This document shows, in pieces, positions 1-8,696 of a DNA stretch of 64,000 bases. Under the pieces are notes generated by a model. It saw only the letters and a program-made list of their open reading frames with translations, was not told the origin of the DNA and ran no database searches. Location of the stretch: assembly GCF_036898465.1 (NCBI RefSeq), contig NZ_JARUMJ010000001.1, positions 1,054,001 to 1,118,000 of the forward strand, written 5' to 3'. The DNA comes from Streptomyces sp. B21-105 (GTDB taxonomy: Bacteria; Actinomycetota; Actinomycetes; Streptomycetales; Streptomycetaceae). How positions within the stretch are numbered: position 1 is the first letter of the stretch; every line of letters begins with the position of its first letter. The position numbers were made by a program, and so were the translations under genes.

Positions 1-36
1 CTGACCGAGATTCCCCCAACAGTACGGAGCATCTTC

Positions 37-405
37 TTGATAACCCGCCCCCGCGCCCCGCGTGCCCTCGCGGCAGCCTCTCTGGGCCTGGCCGTCGCCG
101 CCGGCGGCCTCGCCACCGCCACCGCAGCACAGGCGTACGACACCGGCACCACCACCATCAGCTGCAGTGCGGTCAAGGTGCGCAAGGCACCGTCGAAGAC
201 GTCCACGGTCTTGGGCATCGGCTACAGGCACGACAAGGTCGTCTACGACCAGTGGGTCTACAAGAAGGCCGAGAAGACCTGGTACACGCGCGGCACCGTC
301 ACCCGGAAGTCGGACGGCAAGAAAATCGGCCGCGGTTACATGATCTACAACTGCGCGAACCCGTACAAGACCAACCCCGCTCCGAAGCCGCCGATCCCGA
401 AGTAG
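37..405 (+). CDS. Secreted SH3-like protein, TTG start
   Basis: A 122-residue protein with an N-terminal signal peptide: RPRAPRA, then an Ala/Leu/Gly-rich hydrophobic stretch to about residue 33 ending in AQA. The mature part has a bacterial SH3-like pattern (VRKAPSKTSTVLG, residues 48-60) and two cysteines (about 43 and 108) that could form a disulfide. The TTG start is chosen because GGAG lies 7 nt upstream and no better start precedes the signal peptide. Role inferred: an exported cell-wall-associated protein. It may not belong to the same operon, since a 244-nt gap with a strong hairpin separates it from the next gene. Confidence 0.6.
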   Translation: MITRPRAPRALAAASLGLAVAAGGLATATAAQAYDTGTTTISCSAVKVRKAPSKTSTVLGIGYRHDKVVYDQWVYKKAEKTWYTRGTVTRKSDGKKIGRGYMIYNCANPYKTNPAPKPPIPK

Positions 406-615
406 GGGTCTTCCACTGCCGGTTCGGCCCCTGAGCCGGCGCCTTCGCCGGGAGCACCGGCTCGGTCCGCAGCCTCGGCGCGGCACCTGCTGCGTCCTCG
501 TGCGAGCGATGCCGTCTCTTCGCGGACGCCGCCCGGCCAGCCCGTGCATCCACGGTGTCTGCCCTCCCTTTCTACGAGGCGCTGCCTCGTTCCTCCCTTT
601 CCTTCTGTGATTCCC

Positions 616-636
616 GCGCGCCAAATTTCGGCGCGC
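616..636 (+). terminator. GC-rich perfect hairpin upstream of the transfer operon
   Basis: GCGCGCC (616-622) and GGCGCGC (630-636) form a perfect 7-bp stem with the loop AAATTTC. There is no U-tract. It is the only clear structure in the 244-nt gene-free stretch 406-649. It could terminate transcription from the upstream gene or act as a leader structure; the sequence does not decide. Confidence 0.35.
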
Positions 637-638
637 CC

Positions 639-651
639 AAGGAGCTTCCTT
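639..651 (+). promoter_or_regulatory. SD-sequestering hairpin at the DUF6112 start
   Basis: AAGGA (639-643), loop GCT, TCCTT (647-651): the SD and its exact complement, the second arm overlapping the TTG start codon at 650. Folding would hide both SD and start. It is the first of about eight such arrangements in the cluster. Confidence 0.45.
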
Positions 652-958
652 GCCCCTACTCGAAACCGTGCAGTACCTGGCCTACGATCCCGGCATCACG
701 CCGTCGGGCGGTGGCCTGCCCGGCCTGAGCGTGCTGAAGAACGTCGTCAACTCGATCAACCTGTTCGGCATCATCGCCGTCGTCGGCGCCCTCGCTGTGT
801 CGCTCGGCGTGTGGGCTTGGGGACACCACACGGGCGGTCACCAGGCCGAGGCCAACGGGAAGAAGGGCGCGGTCGTGGCCGCGGGCGCCGCCCTGGGCCT
901 GGGCGCCGCGAACGGCATCGTCGCGTTCTTCTCGACCCTCGGGTCGCAGGTGCACTGA
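650..958 (+). CDS. DUF6112-like small integral membrane protein
   Basis: A 102-residue protein with two hydrophobic segments (about 37-57, NLFGIIAVVGALAVSLGVWA; about 73-92, GAVVAAGAALGLGAANGIVA) separated by a short polar loop with GHHTGGHQAEANGKKG. Size and layout fit the small membrane subunit (DUF6112-type, possibly VirB2/pilin-like by position) found beside SCO6880/SCO6881-type transfer genes. The TTG start follows AAGGAG. Its stop overlaps the next ATG by one base (TGATG), indicating translational coupling. Family assignment is from recollection of actinobacterial transfer loci; the pilin-like role is inference. Confidence 0.6.
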   Translation: MPLLETVQYLAYDPGITPSGGGLPGLSVLKNVVNSINLFGIIAVVGALAVSLGVWAWGHHTGGHQAEANGKKGAVVAAGAALGLGAANGIVAFFSTLGSQVH

Positions 959-1644
959 TGAAGAAACGACTCCCCTCCCTGTCGTCGTATGGCAGTGGCT
1001 GGTCGGCCAACCGGCGCATCGCGATCGTCGCCTCCGCCGTCGCAGTCCTGCTCGCCGTCGCCGGGATCGTCGCCCTGCTGACCGGCGGCGGCAACGGCCA
1101 CCAGGCCCCGGGCACCGCCGCGCCTACCCCGAGTGGCAGCCCGTCCTCCTCCGAGGCCGCCCCCAAGCCTTCCTCCGGATCCGGGTCGGTGTCCCAGCCT
1201 CCGCAGATCGCCGAACCGGTCGCCTACGCCAAGGCGGCGGCCCAGATGCTGTGGTCCTACGACACCCGCGACACCAGCCGCGACCAACAACTCGCCGGCA
1301 TGCGCGCCTGGATGACCACGGAGACCACGTACACCGACTGGGCCTCGGTCTCTGGCCAAGTGCCCGATCCGGTGCTGTGGTCGCGGATGGCCGACCAGGA
1401 CCAGCACGCCACCGCCAGCGTCACCGAGGGCCACTACCCCTCCGCGTTCAAGCAGGCGCTGGCCGACGACCCGTCCGCGATCACCGAGGCGTACATCTAC
1501 GTCGTCACCGTCAACGGCACGCAGCAGATCGCCTGGAAAAAGGGCGGCGGCGGAGCCGAGGAACGGGCCGTGACCCTCGCCGTCCAGTGCCGCCCGAATC
1601 ACGACTGCACCCTGGCCGCCATCGCCCCGAGCGTCACGCAGTGA
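958..1644 (+). CDS. Bitopic membrane protein, VirB8/TcpC-like candidate
   Basis: A 228-residue protein: short cytoplasmic N-terminus, one transmembrane helix (about 19-42, RRIAIVASAVAVLLAVAGIVALL), a Ser/Pro/Gly linker (about 48-83) and a soluble C-terminal domain of about 140 residues carrying a two-cysteine pair (CRPNHDC). One membrane anchor plus an NTF2-sized outer domain is the architecture of VirB8-like conjugation proteins such as TcpC, which suits its place between the small membrane subunit and the multi-spanning protein. A longer in-frame extension upstream reads as non-coding, so the ATG overlapping the previous stop is preferred. Function is inferred from architecture and position. 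Confidence 0.6.
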   Translation: MKKRLPSLSSYGSGWSANRRIAIVASAVAVLLAVAGIVALLTGGGNGHQAPGTAAPTPSGSPSSSEAAPKPSSGSGSVSQPPQIAEPVAYAKAAAQMLWSYDTRDTSRDQQLAGMRAWMTTETTYTDWASVSGQVPDPVLWSRMADQDQHATASVTEGHYPSAFKQALADDPSAITEAYIYVVTVNGTQQIAWKKGGGGAEERAVTLAVQCRPNHDCTLAAIAPSVTQ

Positions 1645-1665
1645 CCCGCGCCTGAGACAAGAAAG

Positions 1666-1680
1666 GAGGAGTAACTCCTC
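1666..1680 (+). promoter_or_regulatory. SD inside a perfect inverted repeat before GTG 1681
   Basis: GAGGAGT (1666-1672), central A, ACTCCTC (1674-1680), immediately followed by the GTG start. The 5' arm is the SD core, so a stem such as GAGGA/TCCTC with a 5-nt loop would block initiation until opened. Confidence 0.5.
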
Positions 1681-3057
1681 GTGGGTTTCTGTGATTTCCC
1701 CCTGGCAGACAAGCTGTGCGCCGTCGGCGACGCAGTCGATTTCGCCTCGGACCCCGGCAAGGCCATCGGTGACTGGATGGCGAAGTCCGCCGGTGAACTG
1801 GCCGCCGCCGCAGCCGATCTGGCCGCCGAGGCCGTCAACACCACCACGAAGGTCGACCTCAACGCGTCGTGGTTCGTCGACAACTACGAGATGCTGCTGC
1901 CTCTGGGCCTGGTCCTGCTGGTCGCCACATTCTGCGCACAACTGGTCCGGGCCGCCATCCGACGCGACGGACAAGCCCTGGCACAAGCGTTCACCGGCAC
2001 CATGAGCGGCGTCCTGTTCGCCTTCTGCGCCATCGCCTTCACCACGGTCGCCGTCGAAGTGGTCGATGCCGTCAGCGACGGCCTGTTCAAGACCGCCCAC
2101 CTGAACATCGAGTCGGCCGTGCGACGCATCGTGAAGGTCAACCAGATCGCGAGCCTGTCCGGGATGGGCTGGCTCGTTGCGGTTGTCGCCGGCCTTGGTG
2201 CCGCCGTCGGTGCCTTCCTCTACTGGTGCGTGATGATGGTCCGCAAGGTCGGCATCCTCGTCATGGTCACGCTGGCTGTCTTCGCGTCCGCCGGCGGCGG
2301 GTGGGAGGTCGCGCGGCGCTGGCGCAAGGGCTGGATCGAGGCCACCGCCACCCTCGTCGTCTCCAAGCTCCTGATGACCGTGATCTTCGTCCTCGGTATC
2401 GCCGCCATGGGCAAAACCGAGGCCAAGGACGGCATCGCCGCTCTGGCCGACGTCATGTCCGGCATCGTGATCATGATCCTGGTGCTGCTGTGCCCCTACG
2501 CCGTCTTCAAGTTCGTGCACTGGGCGGCCGACGGGACCGACGGCGAGTCCATCCACCGTGCCGGTGGCGCCGGAGCGCAGATCGCCAAGGCGCATGCCGA
2601 GAACGCCGCCCGCAAGGCCGCCGCGGCTGCGGCCACCGCCGGAACCGGTGGCGCTGCAGCCGGAGCAGGCGCCGCACCGCAGGGGCCCGACGCCGCTGGC
2701 GGTGGCGGTTTCCCCGGCGACGTCGCCGCCAACCCGACCGGCGGCGGAGGAGGCAAGGAAGGTTCGCAGGACGGCGGTACGGGCATCTCGCCCGGTGGCG
2801 ACGCGGTCAAGTCCGGTCTGGAGAAAGCCGTCCAGCCCGCGCCGACGAGCGTGTCCGACGACACCAGCGGCCAAGTGGGCGGCAGCCCAGGGCCGGGCGG
2901 GCCCGGAGCGAACGCCGCCTCCGGCCAGGGCAGCGGATGGCAGTCCGCGCCGCCGACCACCACCGCACCGCCGCAGGGCGCACCTCCGCCCTCCGGCTCA
3001 CAGAACGCCACGTCCAGTGGGTCGGCCTCACCCTCTCCGCCGCCGACCGGCCTCTGA
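1681..3057 (+). CDS. SCO6881-family multi-spanning transfer protein (VirB6-like)
   Basis: A 458-residue protein. After an amphipathic Ala-rich N-terminus it has about six hydrophobic segments between residues 68 and 285 (for example MLLPLGLVLLVATFCAQLV and MSGIVIMILVLLCPYAVFKF), then a Gly/Ala/Pro/Ser-rich tail of about 160 residues. Actinobacterial proteins of this layout (SCO6881 family) sit next to SCO6880 homologues and are thought to form the inner-membrane channel, like VirB6/TrbL. The GTG start has a strong SD held in an inverted repeat. It is followed directly by the SCO6880 homologue. Very long antisense frames over this gene are composition shadows. Confidence 0.75.
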   Translation: MGFCDFPLADKLCAVGDAVDFASDPGKAIGDWMAKSAGELAAAAADLAAEAVNTTTKVDLNASWFVDNYEMLLPLGLVLLVATFCAQLVRAAIRRDGQALAQAFTGTMSGVLFAFCAIAFTTVAVEVVDAVSDGLFKTAHLNIESAVRRIVKVNQIASLSGMGWLVAVVAGLGAAVGAFLYWCVMMVRKVGILVMVTLAVFASAGGGWEVARRWRKGWIEATATLVVSKLLMTVIFVLGIAAMGKTEAKDGIAALADVMSGIVIMILVLLCPYAVFKFVHWAADGTDGESIHRAGGAGAQIAKAHAENAARKAAAAAATAGTGGAAAGAGAAPQGPDAAGGGGFPGDVAANPTGGGGGKEGSQDGGTGISPGGDAVKSGLEKAVQPAPTSVSDDTSGQVGGSPGPGGPGANAASGQGSGWQSAPPTTTAPPQGAPPPSGSQNATSSGSASPSPPPTGL

Positions 3058-3138
3058 TCCCTTGCCCGTCCACCGGGGGCGGGACTTGCGCTGCACCTCC
3101 CGCCCCCGGGTTCCCCCGCGTCTCCAGGACCCGCCCCT

Positions 3139-4611
3139 TTGACTGATCTCTCCGTCGCCCCGGTCACGGTGAAGTTCCCGCACCGGTCCCGCCGCGGCAT
3201 CCTCCTCGGCCTCTCCCTGCCCCAACTCATCCTCGTCTCCTGCACACTGGCGCTCCTGCTGATGACGGTGGTCTCCACCGGACTGCTCGGCGCCGTCGCC
3301 CTGGCCCCGCTGTGGGCGGCATCCGGTGCGCTCGTCACAATCCGCCGGCACGGCCGCTCCCTCATCGACTGGGCACCGATCGTCGCCCGCTACGCACACC
3401 GCCGCCGCACCGGCCAGACCCTCTGGCTCGCCCGGCCCGTCACCCGGCCCCGGCAGGACGGCATCCTCCACCTGCCCGGCACCACCGCCTCCCTCAAGGT
3501 GGTCACCCCCGGCGACTCCGTCAACGGCGCCGCGGCCGTGCACGACCCGCAACAGCAGACCCTGACCGCCATCGCCCGCGTCACCAGCCGCGCCTTCGCC
3601 CTCCTCGACCCCGCCACCCAGAACCACAACGTGAGCAGTTGGGGACGCGCGCTCGCGGGTATCGCCCGCACCGGGCACGTCGCCACTGTGCAGGTGCTGG
3701 AACGCACCGTCCCCGACTCGGGCGACACCCTCACCCGCCACTGGACCCACAACGGGCAGCCCCAGACTCCCGTCGCCGGACAGATCTACTCCGAGCTGGT
3801 CTCCTCGGCCGGCCCTGCCGCCGCCCCGCACGAGACCTACCTCGCCATCTCCCTCGACCTCAAGGCCGCCCGGCGCCTGATCAACCAGGCCGGCGGAGGG
3901 CTGCCCGGCGCGTTCACCGTCATGGAGCAGACCAGCGCATCCATCGCCCAGGCCGCGCGCAACGCCGGACTCCAGGTCACCGGATGGCTGACCGCGAGGG
4001 AGATCGCCGCCGTCATCCGCACCGCCTACGACCCAAAGGCGCTCGCCGCCCTCCAGCAGTGGTCCGAGACCGGCCGCGCCGAGGCCGACCCCGCAGCCGC
4101 CGGGCCCGTCGTCCAGTTCGAGGAGTACGACCGGCTCGCCACCGACAGCGCACGGCACGCAACGTACTGGGTGGAGAACTGGCCGAGGACGGAGATGGGG
4201 GCCGGGTTCCTGCACGGGATCATGTTCACGGCCGGCGTGCGGCGCAGCCTCTCCCTTATATACGTGCCGCAGGGACTCGAGTCCGCGCTGCGAGACGTCC
4301 AGCGGAAGAAGGCGGCGATCATCGCCGACGCCAACGAGAGGGCCCGCCGGGGGCAGGTCGACAGCGAGGAAGACTCCGTCGAGTACGCCGACGTCAAGCA
4401 GCGTGAGCGCCAGCTCATCGCCGGACATGCCGACGTGGCCCTGACCGGCCTGGTCACCGTCACCGCCGAGACCGACGCCCTCCTGGACGCCGCCTGCGCA
4501 CAGATCGAGACCCACGCCGTCACCTCCGGGGTCGATCTGCGACGGCTCAACTACCAGCAGCCGGACGCCTTCGCCCTCACCGCGCTCCCACTCGCCCGGA
4601 CCGCCCTGTGA
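3139..4611 (+). CDS. SCO6880-family transfer protein
   Basis: A 490-residue protein with two adjacent N-terminal hydrophobic segments (about 21-62, SLPQLILVSCTLALLLMT and GLLGAVALAPLWAAS), then a large cytoplasmic region. N-terminal twin helices followed by a big soluble domain are typical of SCO6880-family (PrgI-like N-terminus) proteins, which in this arrangement precede the VirB4-like ATPase; the soluble part resembles the N-terminal region of VirB4 proteins, the ATPase domain being on the next large gene. TTG start with AGGA 9 nt upstream. Role in assembling the conjugative channel is inferred from family and neighbourhood. Confidence 0.75.
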   Translation: MTDLSVAPVTVKFPHRSRRGILLGLSLPQLILVSCTLALLLMTVVSTGLLGAVALAPLWAASGALVTIRRHGRSLIDWAPIVARYAHRRRTGQTLWLARPVTRPRQDGILHLPGTTASLKVVTPGDSVNGAAAVHDPQQQTLTAIARVTSRAFALLDPATQNHNVSSWGRALAGIARTGHVATVQVLERTVPDSGDTLTRHWTHNGQPQTPVAGQIYSELVSSAGPAAAPHETYLAISLDLKAARRLINQAGGGLPGAFTVMEQTSASIAQAARNAGLQVTGWLTAREIAAVIRTAYDPKALAALQQWSETGRAEADPAAAGPVVQFEEYDRLATDSARHATYWVENWPRTEMGAGFLHGIMFTAGVRRSLSLIYVPQGLESALRDVQRKKAAIIADANERARRGQVDSEEDSVEYADVKQRERQLIAGHADVALTGLVTVTAETDALLDAACAQIETHAVTSGVDLRRLNYQQPDAFALTALPLARTAL

Positions 4612-4705
4612 GCCGGGCCCGTCCCCGCCGGTCAGCGCCGTGGCGCCCGCCGCTCTTCGAACATCCGTCACCGCCCCTGCCTGCCGGCAGGAAGGACCAC
4701 CACCT

Positions 4706-5167
4706 TTGACCTCGCCCACGCGTCCGGACGACGCGCACCCCTACCTCCGCGCCGCAAGCGCCGGCTTCCGCCACCACACCCGGGCCCTGGCACCGTCGGA
4801 CGCGAACCCGCCCCGGCCAGCGGACCGCGTGCACGTTGACGTGCTGCACGCCCACCTCACCGCCCTGCACCAGCTCATGGACCGGCTCGCCGAAAACACC
4901 CGGCCTGCGCACCCCGCCGCCGGCCGCCACCTCGCCACCGCGCACACCCGCCTCTGGCAGGCCACCAGCGAGGTCCACTCCGCCTTCCACCTGCTGCCCA
5001 ACAGCGCAGCAGCAGAAGCCGAGTCGAGCGCATGCCATCCGGAGCGGCTTCCTGAGGGACCGCCCGTGCTCACGATCTGCCAGCGCCACCTCGCCGCCGG
5101 GCATGTCATCCGCCGCAAGACCACCCCCACCGACCTCCGCCCGCACACCACAGCCTGCGTGCGATGA
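4706..5167 (+). CDS. Small helical protein of unknown function
   Basis: A 153-residue hypothetical protein, mostly helical, with a middle segment VDVLHAHLTALHQLMDRLAE (about 36-55) recalling the helical-bundle domains found repeatedly downstream. The TTG at 4706 is preferred over the upstream ATG 4640 because AGGAAGGA (4689-4696) is well placed before it; AAGG (4692-4695) and CCTT (4703-4706) could pair around the start. The 3' end lies 28 nt before the VirB4-like ATPase. No catalytic motif is seen. Confidence 0.5.
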   Translation: MTSPTRPDDAHPYLRAASAGFRHHTRALAPSDANPPRPADRVHVDVLHAHLTALHQLMDRLAENTRPAHPAAGRHLATAHTRLWQATSEVHSAFHLLPNSAAAEAESSACHPERLPEGPPVLTICQRHLAAGHVIRRKTTPTDLRPHTTACVR

Positions 5168-5195
5168 GCACTACCCGCAGAAACGAGGGCCACCG

Positions 5196-6731
5196 ATGAA
5201 CCACCGGCCCGCCCGCCGCGCCCGCCGCGCCTCCGCCAGCCCGCTCTTCACCCCCCACGGCACCGATCGCGCCAGCCGCAAGGCCGCCCGTCGCCAGCTC
5301 GCCGAGGCCACCGCCAAGGCCCGCGCGCAAGCCAGTGCCCACCAGAGTGAGAGCACGTCCGCCGCCCACGAGATGCCCACCGCGCTCTACCCGGCGAACG
5401 GACGTCCCGGACCCGCCTCCGCGCGTCACAACCGGCTGAAGCTGCCCGCCCACCGCATGACCACCGCGGTCGCGGCCGGTGCCTATCCCTTCTTGGCCGA
5501 AGGGGGACTCGGCGCCGAGGGCATCTACATCGGGCGCGATGTCCACGCCGAGGCCAGCTTCGTCTTCGATCCGTTCGCTCTGTACGGCAAGGTCGAGGGA
5601 TTCACCAACCCGAACCTCTTGCTCGCCGGGGTCATCGGCCAGGGCAAGAGCGCGCTCGCCAAGTCCTTCGCGCTGCGTTCGGTGGCCTTCGGATACCGCG
5701 TCTACGTCCCGTGCGACCCGAAGGGCGAATGGACGCCGGTGGCACAAGCCCTCGGTGGCCGGTCCGTCGCTCTCGGCCCCGGACTGCCCGGACGACTGAA
5801 CCCCTTGGACGCGGCCCCGCGCCCGCACAGCGTCTCCGAGGACGACTGGGTCGGCGAGATCCGCAAACGGCGCCTGCTCCTGCTCGGCTCCCTGGCCCGG
5901 ACGGTCCTGGGCCGGGACCTGATGCCCATGGAGCACACCGCCCTGGACGTCGCCCTGGACGCCGTCGTCACCCGCGCCGTCCACACTGGCCGCACCCCGC
6001 TGCTCGGCGATGTCGCCGCCACCCTCAACAACCCCAGTGCGCTCGACGAGGCCGCCGGGATGATGTCGGGCCAACTCGGCGACGCCGCCCGCGACCTGGC
6101 CCACGCCATGCGCCGCCTCGTCCACGGTGACCTGGCCGGCATGTTCGACGCCCCCTCCACCGTCGCCTTCGACCCGAACGCACCGATGCTCACCATCGAC
6201 CTCTCCCGGCTCGGCGGATCCGGCGACGACACCGCCCTCGTCCTGGCGATGACCTGCGCGAGTGCCTGGATGGAGTCCGCCCTCTCCGACCCGTCCGGCG
6301 GCCGGCGCTGGATCGTGTACGACGAGGCGTGGCGGTTGATGCGGCACGTCGGCCTGCTGCAGCGCATGCAGGCCCAGTGGAAGCTCAGCCGCGGCCTCGG
6401 CATCGCCAACCTCATGGTGATCCACCGGCTGTCTGACCTGCTCACCGCCGGCGACGCCGGATCACAAGGCCGGGCCTTGGCCGAGGGCCTCCTCGCCGAC
6501 TGCAGCACCCGCATCATCTACCGCCAGGAGACCGACCAACTCCACGCCGCGGCCTCGCTGCTCGGCCTGACCTCCGTCGAAATGGACGCCATCGCCCACC
6601 TCAACCGAGGGCGTGGCCTGTGGAAAGTCGCCGGACGATCTTTCATCGTGCAGCACCTCCTGCACGCGTACGAGCTGGCACTCTTCGACACCGACGCCCG
6701 AATGCATAAAAAAGCCGTAAAAGACTCATGA
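5196..6731 (+). CDS. VirB4-like conjugation ATPase
   Basis: A 511-residue cytoplasmic P-loop ATPase that would energise assembly of the conjugative channel. Walker A is GVIGQGKSALAKS (about 144-156) and Walker B WIVYDEAWRL (about 371-380), followed by the FtsK/VirB4-like segment LSRGLGIANLMVIHRLSDLL. The first 50 residues are basic and Ala-rich. The size is that of the C-terminal ATPase half of VirB4, the usual partner of SCO6880-type proteins. ATG 5196 is the first good start after the preceding stop. The stop overlaps the next ATG (ATGA). Confidence 0.85.
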   Translation: MNHRPARRARRASASPLFTPHGTDRASRKAARRQLAEATAKARAQASAHQSESTSAAHEMPTALYPANGRPGPASARHNRLKLPAHRMTTAVAAGAYPFLAEGGLGAEGIYIGRDVHAEASFVFDPFALYGKVEGFTNPNLLLAGVIGQGKSALAKSFALRSVAFGYRVYVPCDPKGEWTPVAQALGGRSVALGPGLPGRLNPLDAAPRPHSVSEDDWVGEIRKRRLLLLGSLARTVLGRDLMPMEHTALDVALDAVVTRAVHTGRTPLLGDVAATLNNPSALDEAAGMMSGQLGDAARDLAHAMRRLVHGDLAGMFDAPSTVAFDPNAPMLTIDLSRLGGSGDDTALVLAMTCASAWMESALSDPSGGRRWIVYDEAWRLMRHVGLLQRMQAQWKLSRGLGIANLMVIHRLSDLLTAGDAGSQGRALAEGLLADCSTRIIYRQETDQLHAAASLLGLTSVEMDAIAHLNRGRGLWKVAGRSFIVQHLLHAYELALFDTDARMHKKAVKDS

Positions 6732-7294
6732 AACCTGATATCCGGCGTGAGCTGATCCCGCGCGCCACCACGCTCCACCTCATCGACGCGCTCAACGCCG
6801 TGAGGGGCAAACTCTCCGGCGCGTTCGAGCAGTGGGAGCTGCTGGACGACACCGGTCGCGTCCCGGCCTCGCCGTCCTACACCGCGCTTCTCCAGCACGT
6901 CACCGGCGCACAGACGCTCGCCCGTGATGTCGTCCAGCTGACCGCGGACTTCGCCCGGACCACCTCCAGTACGAACCGTGCCGGCAGCGCCGTCCTCGCC
7001 CATCTGGCGTCGGCGGTCACCCTGTCGAGCCAGGCCGTACCGCACTTCGCCGAGACCGCACAGACCGCGCTCTCACCGCCCCGGCCGCACAGCGAGAACG
7101 ACAGCTACGTCCGTGACAACCGCATGGTCGTCGAACACGCGACGGCGCGTGCCTGTCTGCGGCGCGCGGCACAGGCGCTCGGTGACGCAGTCCAGGAACT
7201 CACCGACCACCTCGACTTCCACCGCTTCTTCCTCACGCCCTCCCACCGCCAGAGCCCGGTACCGCCGCCCAAACCGCGCGGTCGCCACCGCTGA
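6728..7294 (+). CDS. Helical-bundle protein, unknown function
   Basis: A 188-residue, strongly helical protein, translationally coupled to the VirB4-like ATPase by a 4-nt ATGA overlap. It has the pattern of several later genes: an N-terminal helix LHLIDALNAVRGKLSGAF, a central bundle, and a Pro-rich basic tail (VPPPKPRGRHR). No signal peptide, membrane segment or catalytic motif. Coupling to the ATPase gene suggests a cytoplasmic accessory role in transfer, which is inference only. Confidence 0.6.
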   Translation: MKPDIRRELIPRATTLHLIDALNAVRGKLSGAFEQWELLDDTGRVPASPSYTALLQHVTGAQTLARDVVQLTADFARTTSSTNRAGSAVLAHLASAVTLSSQAVPHFAETAQTALSPPRPHSENDSYVRDNRMVVEHATARACLRRAAQALGDAVQELTDHLDFHRFFLTPSHRQSPVPPPKPRGRHR

Positions 7295-7326
7295 CCCGGA
7301 CCGGCCCCACCCTTTCAAGGAGCCCT

Positions 7327-7572
7327 CTGAACCGCCCCGCCCACCTCAGCGACGCCGACTGGGCCGACTACCAGCAGTGCCAGGCCGAGCACGACGACCT
7401 CATCGCACAAGTCGCCGAACGCGAAGCCCAAATGGAACACGACCTGATCGCCGCCTACGACGACTACGAACTCGATTTCGCTCCCGTGCCGAAGCCCGAA
7501 GCCGACCCCGCACGCCGGACACCCCCGTCCCACCACGCGTCGGCCTCCCGCAGGAGGAACCGTGGCCGCTGA
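7327..7572 (+). CDS. Small acidic protein, probable CTG start
   Basis: An 81-codon frame beginning CTG at 7327, with AAGGAG 4-5 nt upstream and no in-frame ATG, GTG or TTG until an internal ATG at about 7432. The product (NRPAHLSDADWADYQQCQ..., later AQMEHDLIAAYDDYELDF) is acidic and helical in its first 55 residues with a basic tail. The codon pattern is clearly coding and the frame overlaps the GTG of the next gene. Standard gene callers would miss it because of the CTG start. Function unknown. Confidence 0.5.
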   Translation: MNRPAHLSDADWADYQQCQAEHDDLIAQVAEREAQMEHDLIAAYDDYELDFAPVPKPEADPARRTPPSHHASASRRRNRGR

Positions 7573-8479
7573 CCAGGAGAACACTCCAGAGGCCCGCCGC
7601 GCGGCTGCGCTCGCACCGCTTCCCGACCACCGCAACGTGGACACCCCGTGGTGGCAGGAGCTGTGGCGCCGCCACGCGCACATCACCACGCCACTGCGAG
7701 AGCGCGGGCTGGAGTGCGACATCGAGTTCGGCCTCAGCGCCTACATCGTGCGCGTATCCCTCCCCGACGGCAGTTGCCTGATCATCGGTCCGCCGCAGGA
7801 GCCCCCCTCCGACCGCCCGCCGGGAAGTCCGGAGGGCTGGATCGCGACCCGCGAGCACCCCGACGACCCGTCGCTGTCCGAGGTCCTCTACGACTCGGCA
7901 CCCTCCGACGACCCCGGTGCACCCCAGCGGCCCGAAGCCCGGCACGGCGGCAGCGCCCAGCCCCTGATCGAGGCGATCGACCATCGCCTCGATCAGCTCG
8001 GACTGCTGCCAACTCCCTCCTCGCCCACCGCCCGTACGCCCGTGTCCGCAGCCGAGCCGGCGCCCCGCGCCCCCGAGCCCGCGGACGTCTCCGGCAACGC
8101 GGACCGCACCTTCGTCTACGGCGACGCACTCCTCGCTCTCACCGACCGGCTCAACGCCACCGAGTCACCTGCGGACGCCGCCGCCCTGCTGCACCAGATC
8201 CTGGACCCCACCAGCGGCCTGCTGGAACGGCTCGGCGAGTTCTTCGAAGCAGCCGCGGAAAAGGCCAAGGAATCCGAGCAGGACGACGGATTCGACCTCC
8301 ACTACGACCTTCAGGACGCGGCGGCCACCCTGCGCAGTCTCGGCGAGGACCTGCACACCGCTGTCGACCGCATGCGTGCCCTGGCCCCCGCGCGCCGGAC
8401 CACCCGGGCCGGTCTCCCGCCGGGTCCGAGCCCGGGGCCACCGACGGCGACCACCGCCGTGCCCGGCCGCACCCGGTGA
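7562..8479 (+). CDS. Two-domain hypothetical protein with helical bundle
   Basis: A 305-residue protein. Residues about 20-75 form an alpha/beta region (WWQELWRRHAHITTPLRERG, then AYIVRVSLPDGSCLIIGPP), followed by a linker and a C-terminal helical bundle (about 190-285) carrying AAALLHQILDPTSGLLERL, a version of the recurrent bundle motif of this cluster. GTG 7562 has AGGAGGA 5 nt upstream. Cytoplasmic; function unknown. Confidence 0.6.
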   Translation: MAADQENTPEARRAAALAPLPDHRNVDTPWWQELWRRHAHITTPLRERGLECDIEFGLSAYIVRVSLPDGSCLIIGPPQEPPSDRPPGSPEGWIATREHPDDPSLSEVLYDSAPSDDPGAPQRPEARHGGSAQPLIEAIDHRLDQLGLLPTPSSPTARTPVSAAEPAPRAPEPADVSGNADRTFVYGDALLALTDRLNATESPADAAALLHQILDPTSGLLERLGEFFEAAAEKAKESEQDDGFDLHYDLQDAAATLRSLGEDLHTAVDRMRALAPARRTTRAGLPPGPSPGPPTATTAVPGRTR

Positions 8480-8696
8480 ACCAGGCACACCCGACGCTCG
8501 CCGCGCCCTCGCCCGGCTCAAAGACCAGGAATGTGCCGCCTTCCCGAAATGGCGAGGTCCACCAGCCGCAGGCCCCACGTCGTGGACTTCCGCCCGGCAG
8601 GCAGGTGGCCCGGACGGCGGTCGGCGTCGCCTCCGGGGAGGTACACGGTGCGCTATCTCGGCACTCCCTCGGGGCCTGAGATTCGGGCTGCGATGA
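8476..8696 (+). pseudogene. Possible frameshifted small gene
   Basis: A GTG at 8476 overlaps the previous stop (GTGA) and opens a short frame, but the protein-like text (RRALARLKDQECAAFPKW) lies in another frame; removing a CA doublet near 8487 would join start and text. It overlaps the start of the next gene. Either a decayed small gene or chance; low confidence. Confidence 0.2.

Noticed and set aside
838..2874. 678-codon open frame on the minus strand opposite the SCO6881-like gene
   Set aside because: Low-complexity Gly/Asp/Arg-rich text mirrors the high-GC third positions of the sense gene; no SD and no domain.
3028..4719. 563-codon minus-strand frame opposite the SCO6880-like gene
   Set aside because: Composition shadow of the sense gene, Gly-rich without structure.
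5164..5199. Tiny ATG frame between 4706 gene and VirB4-like gene with overlapping stops
   Set aside because: Only 11 codons and no SD; probably chance.
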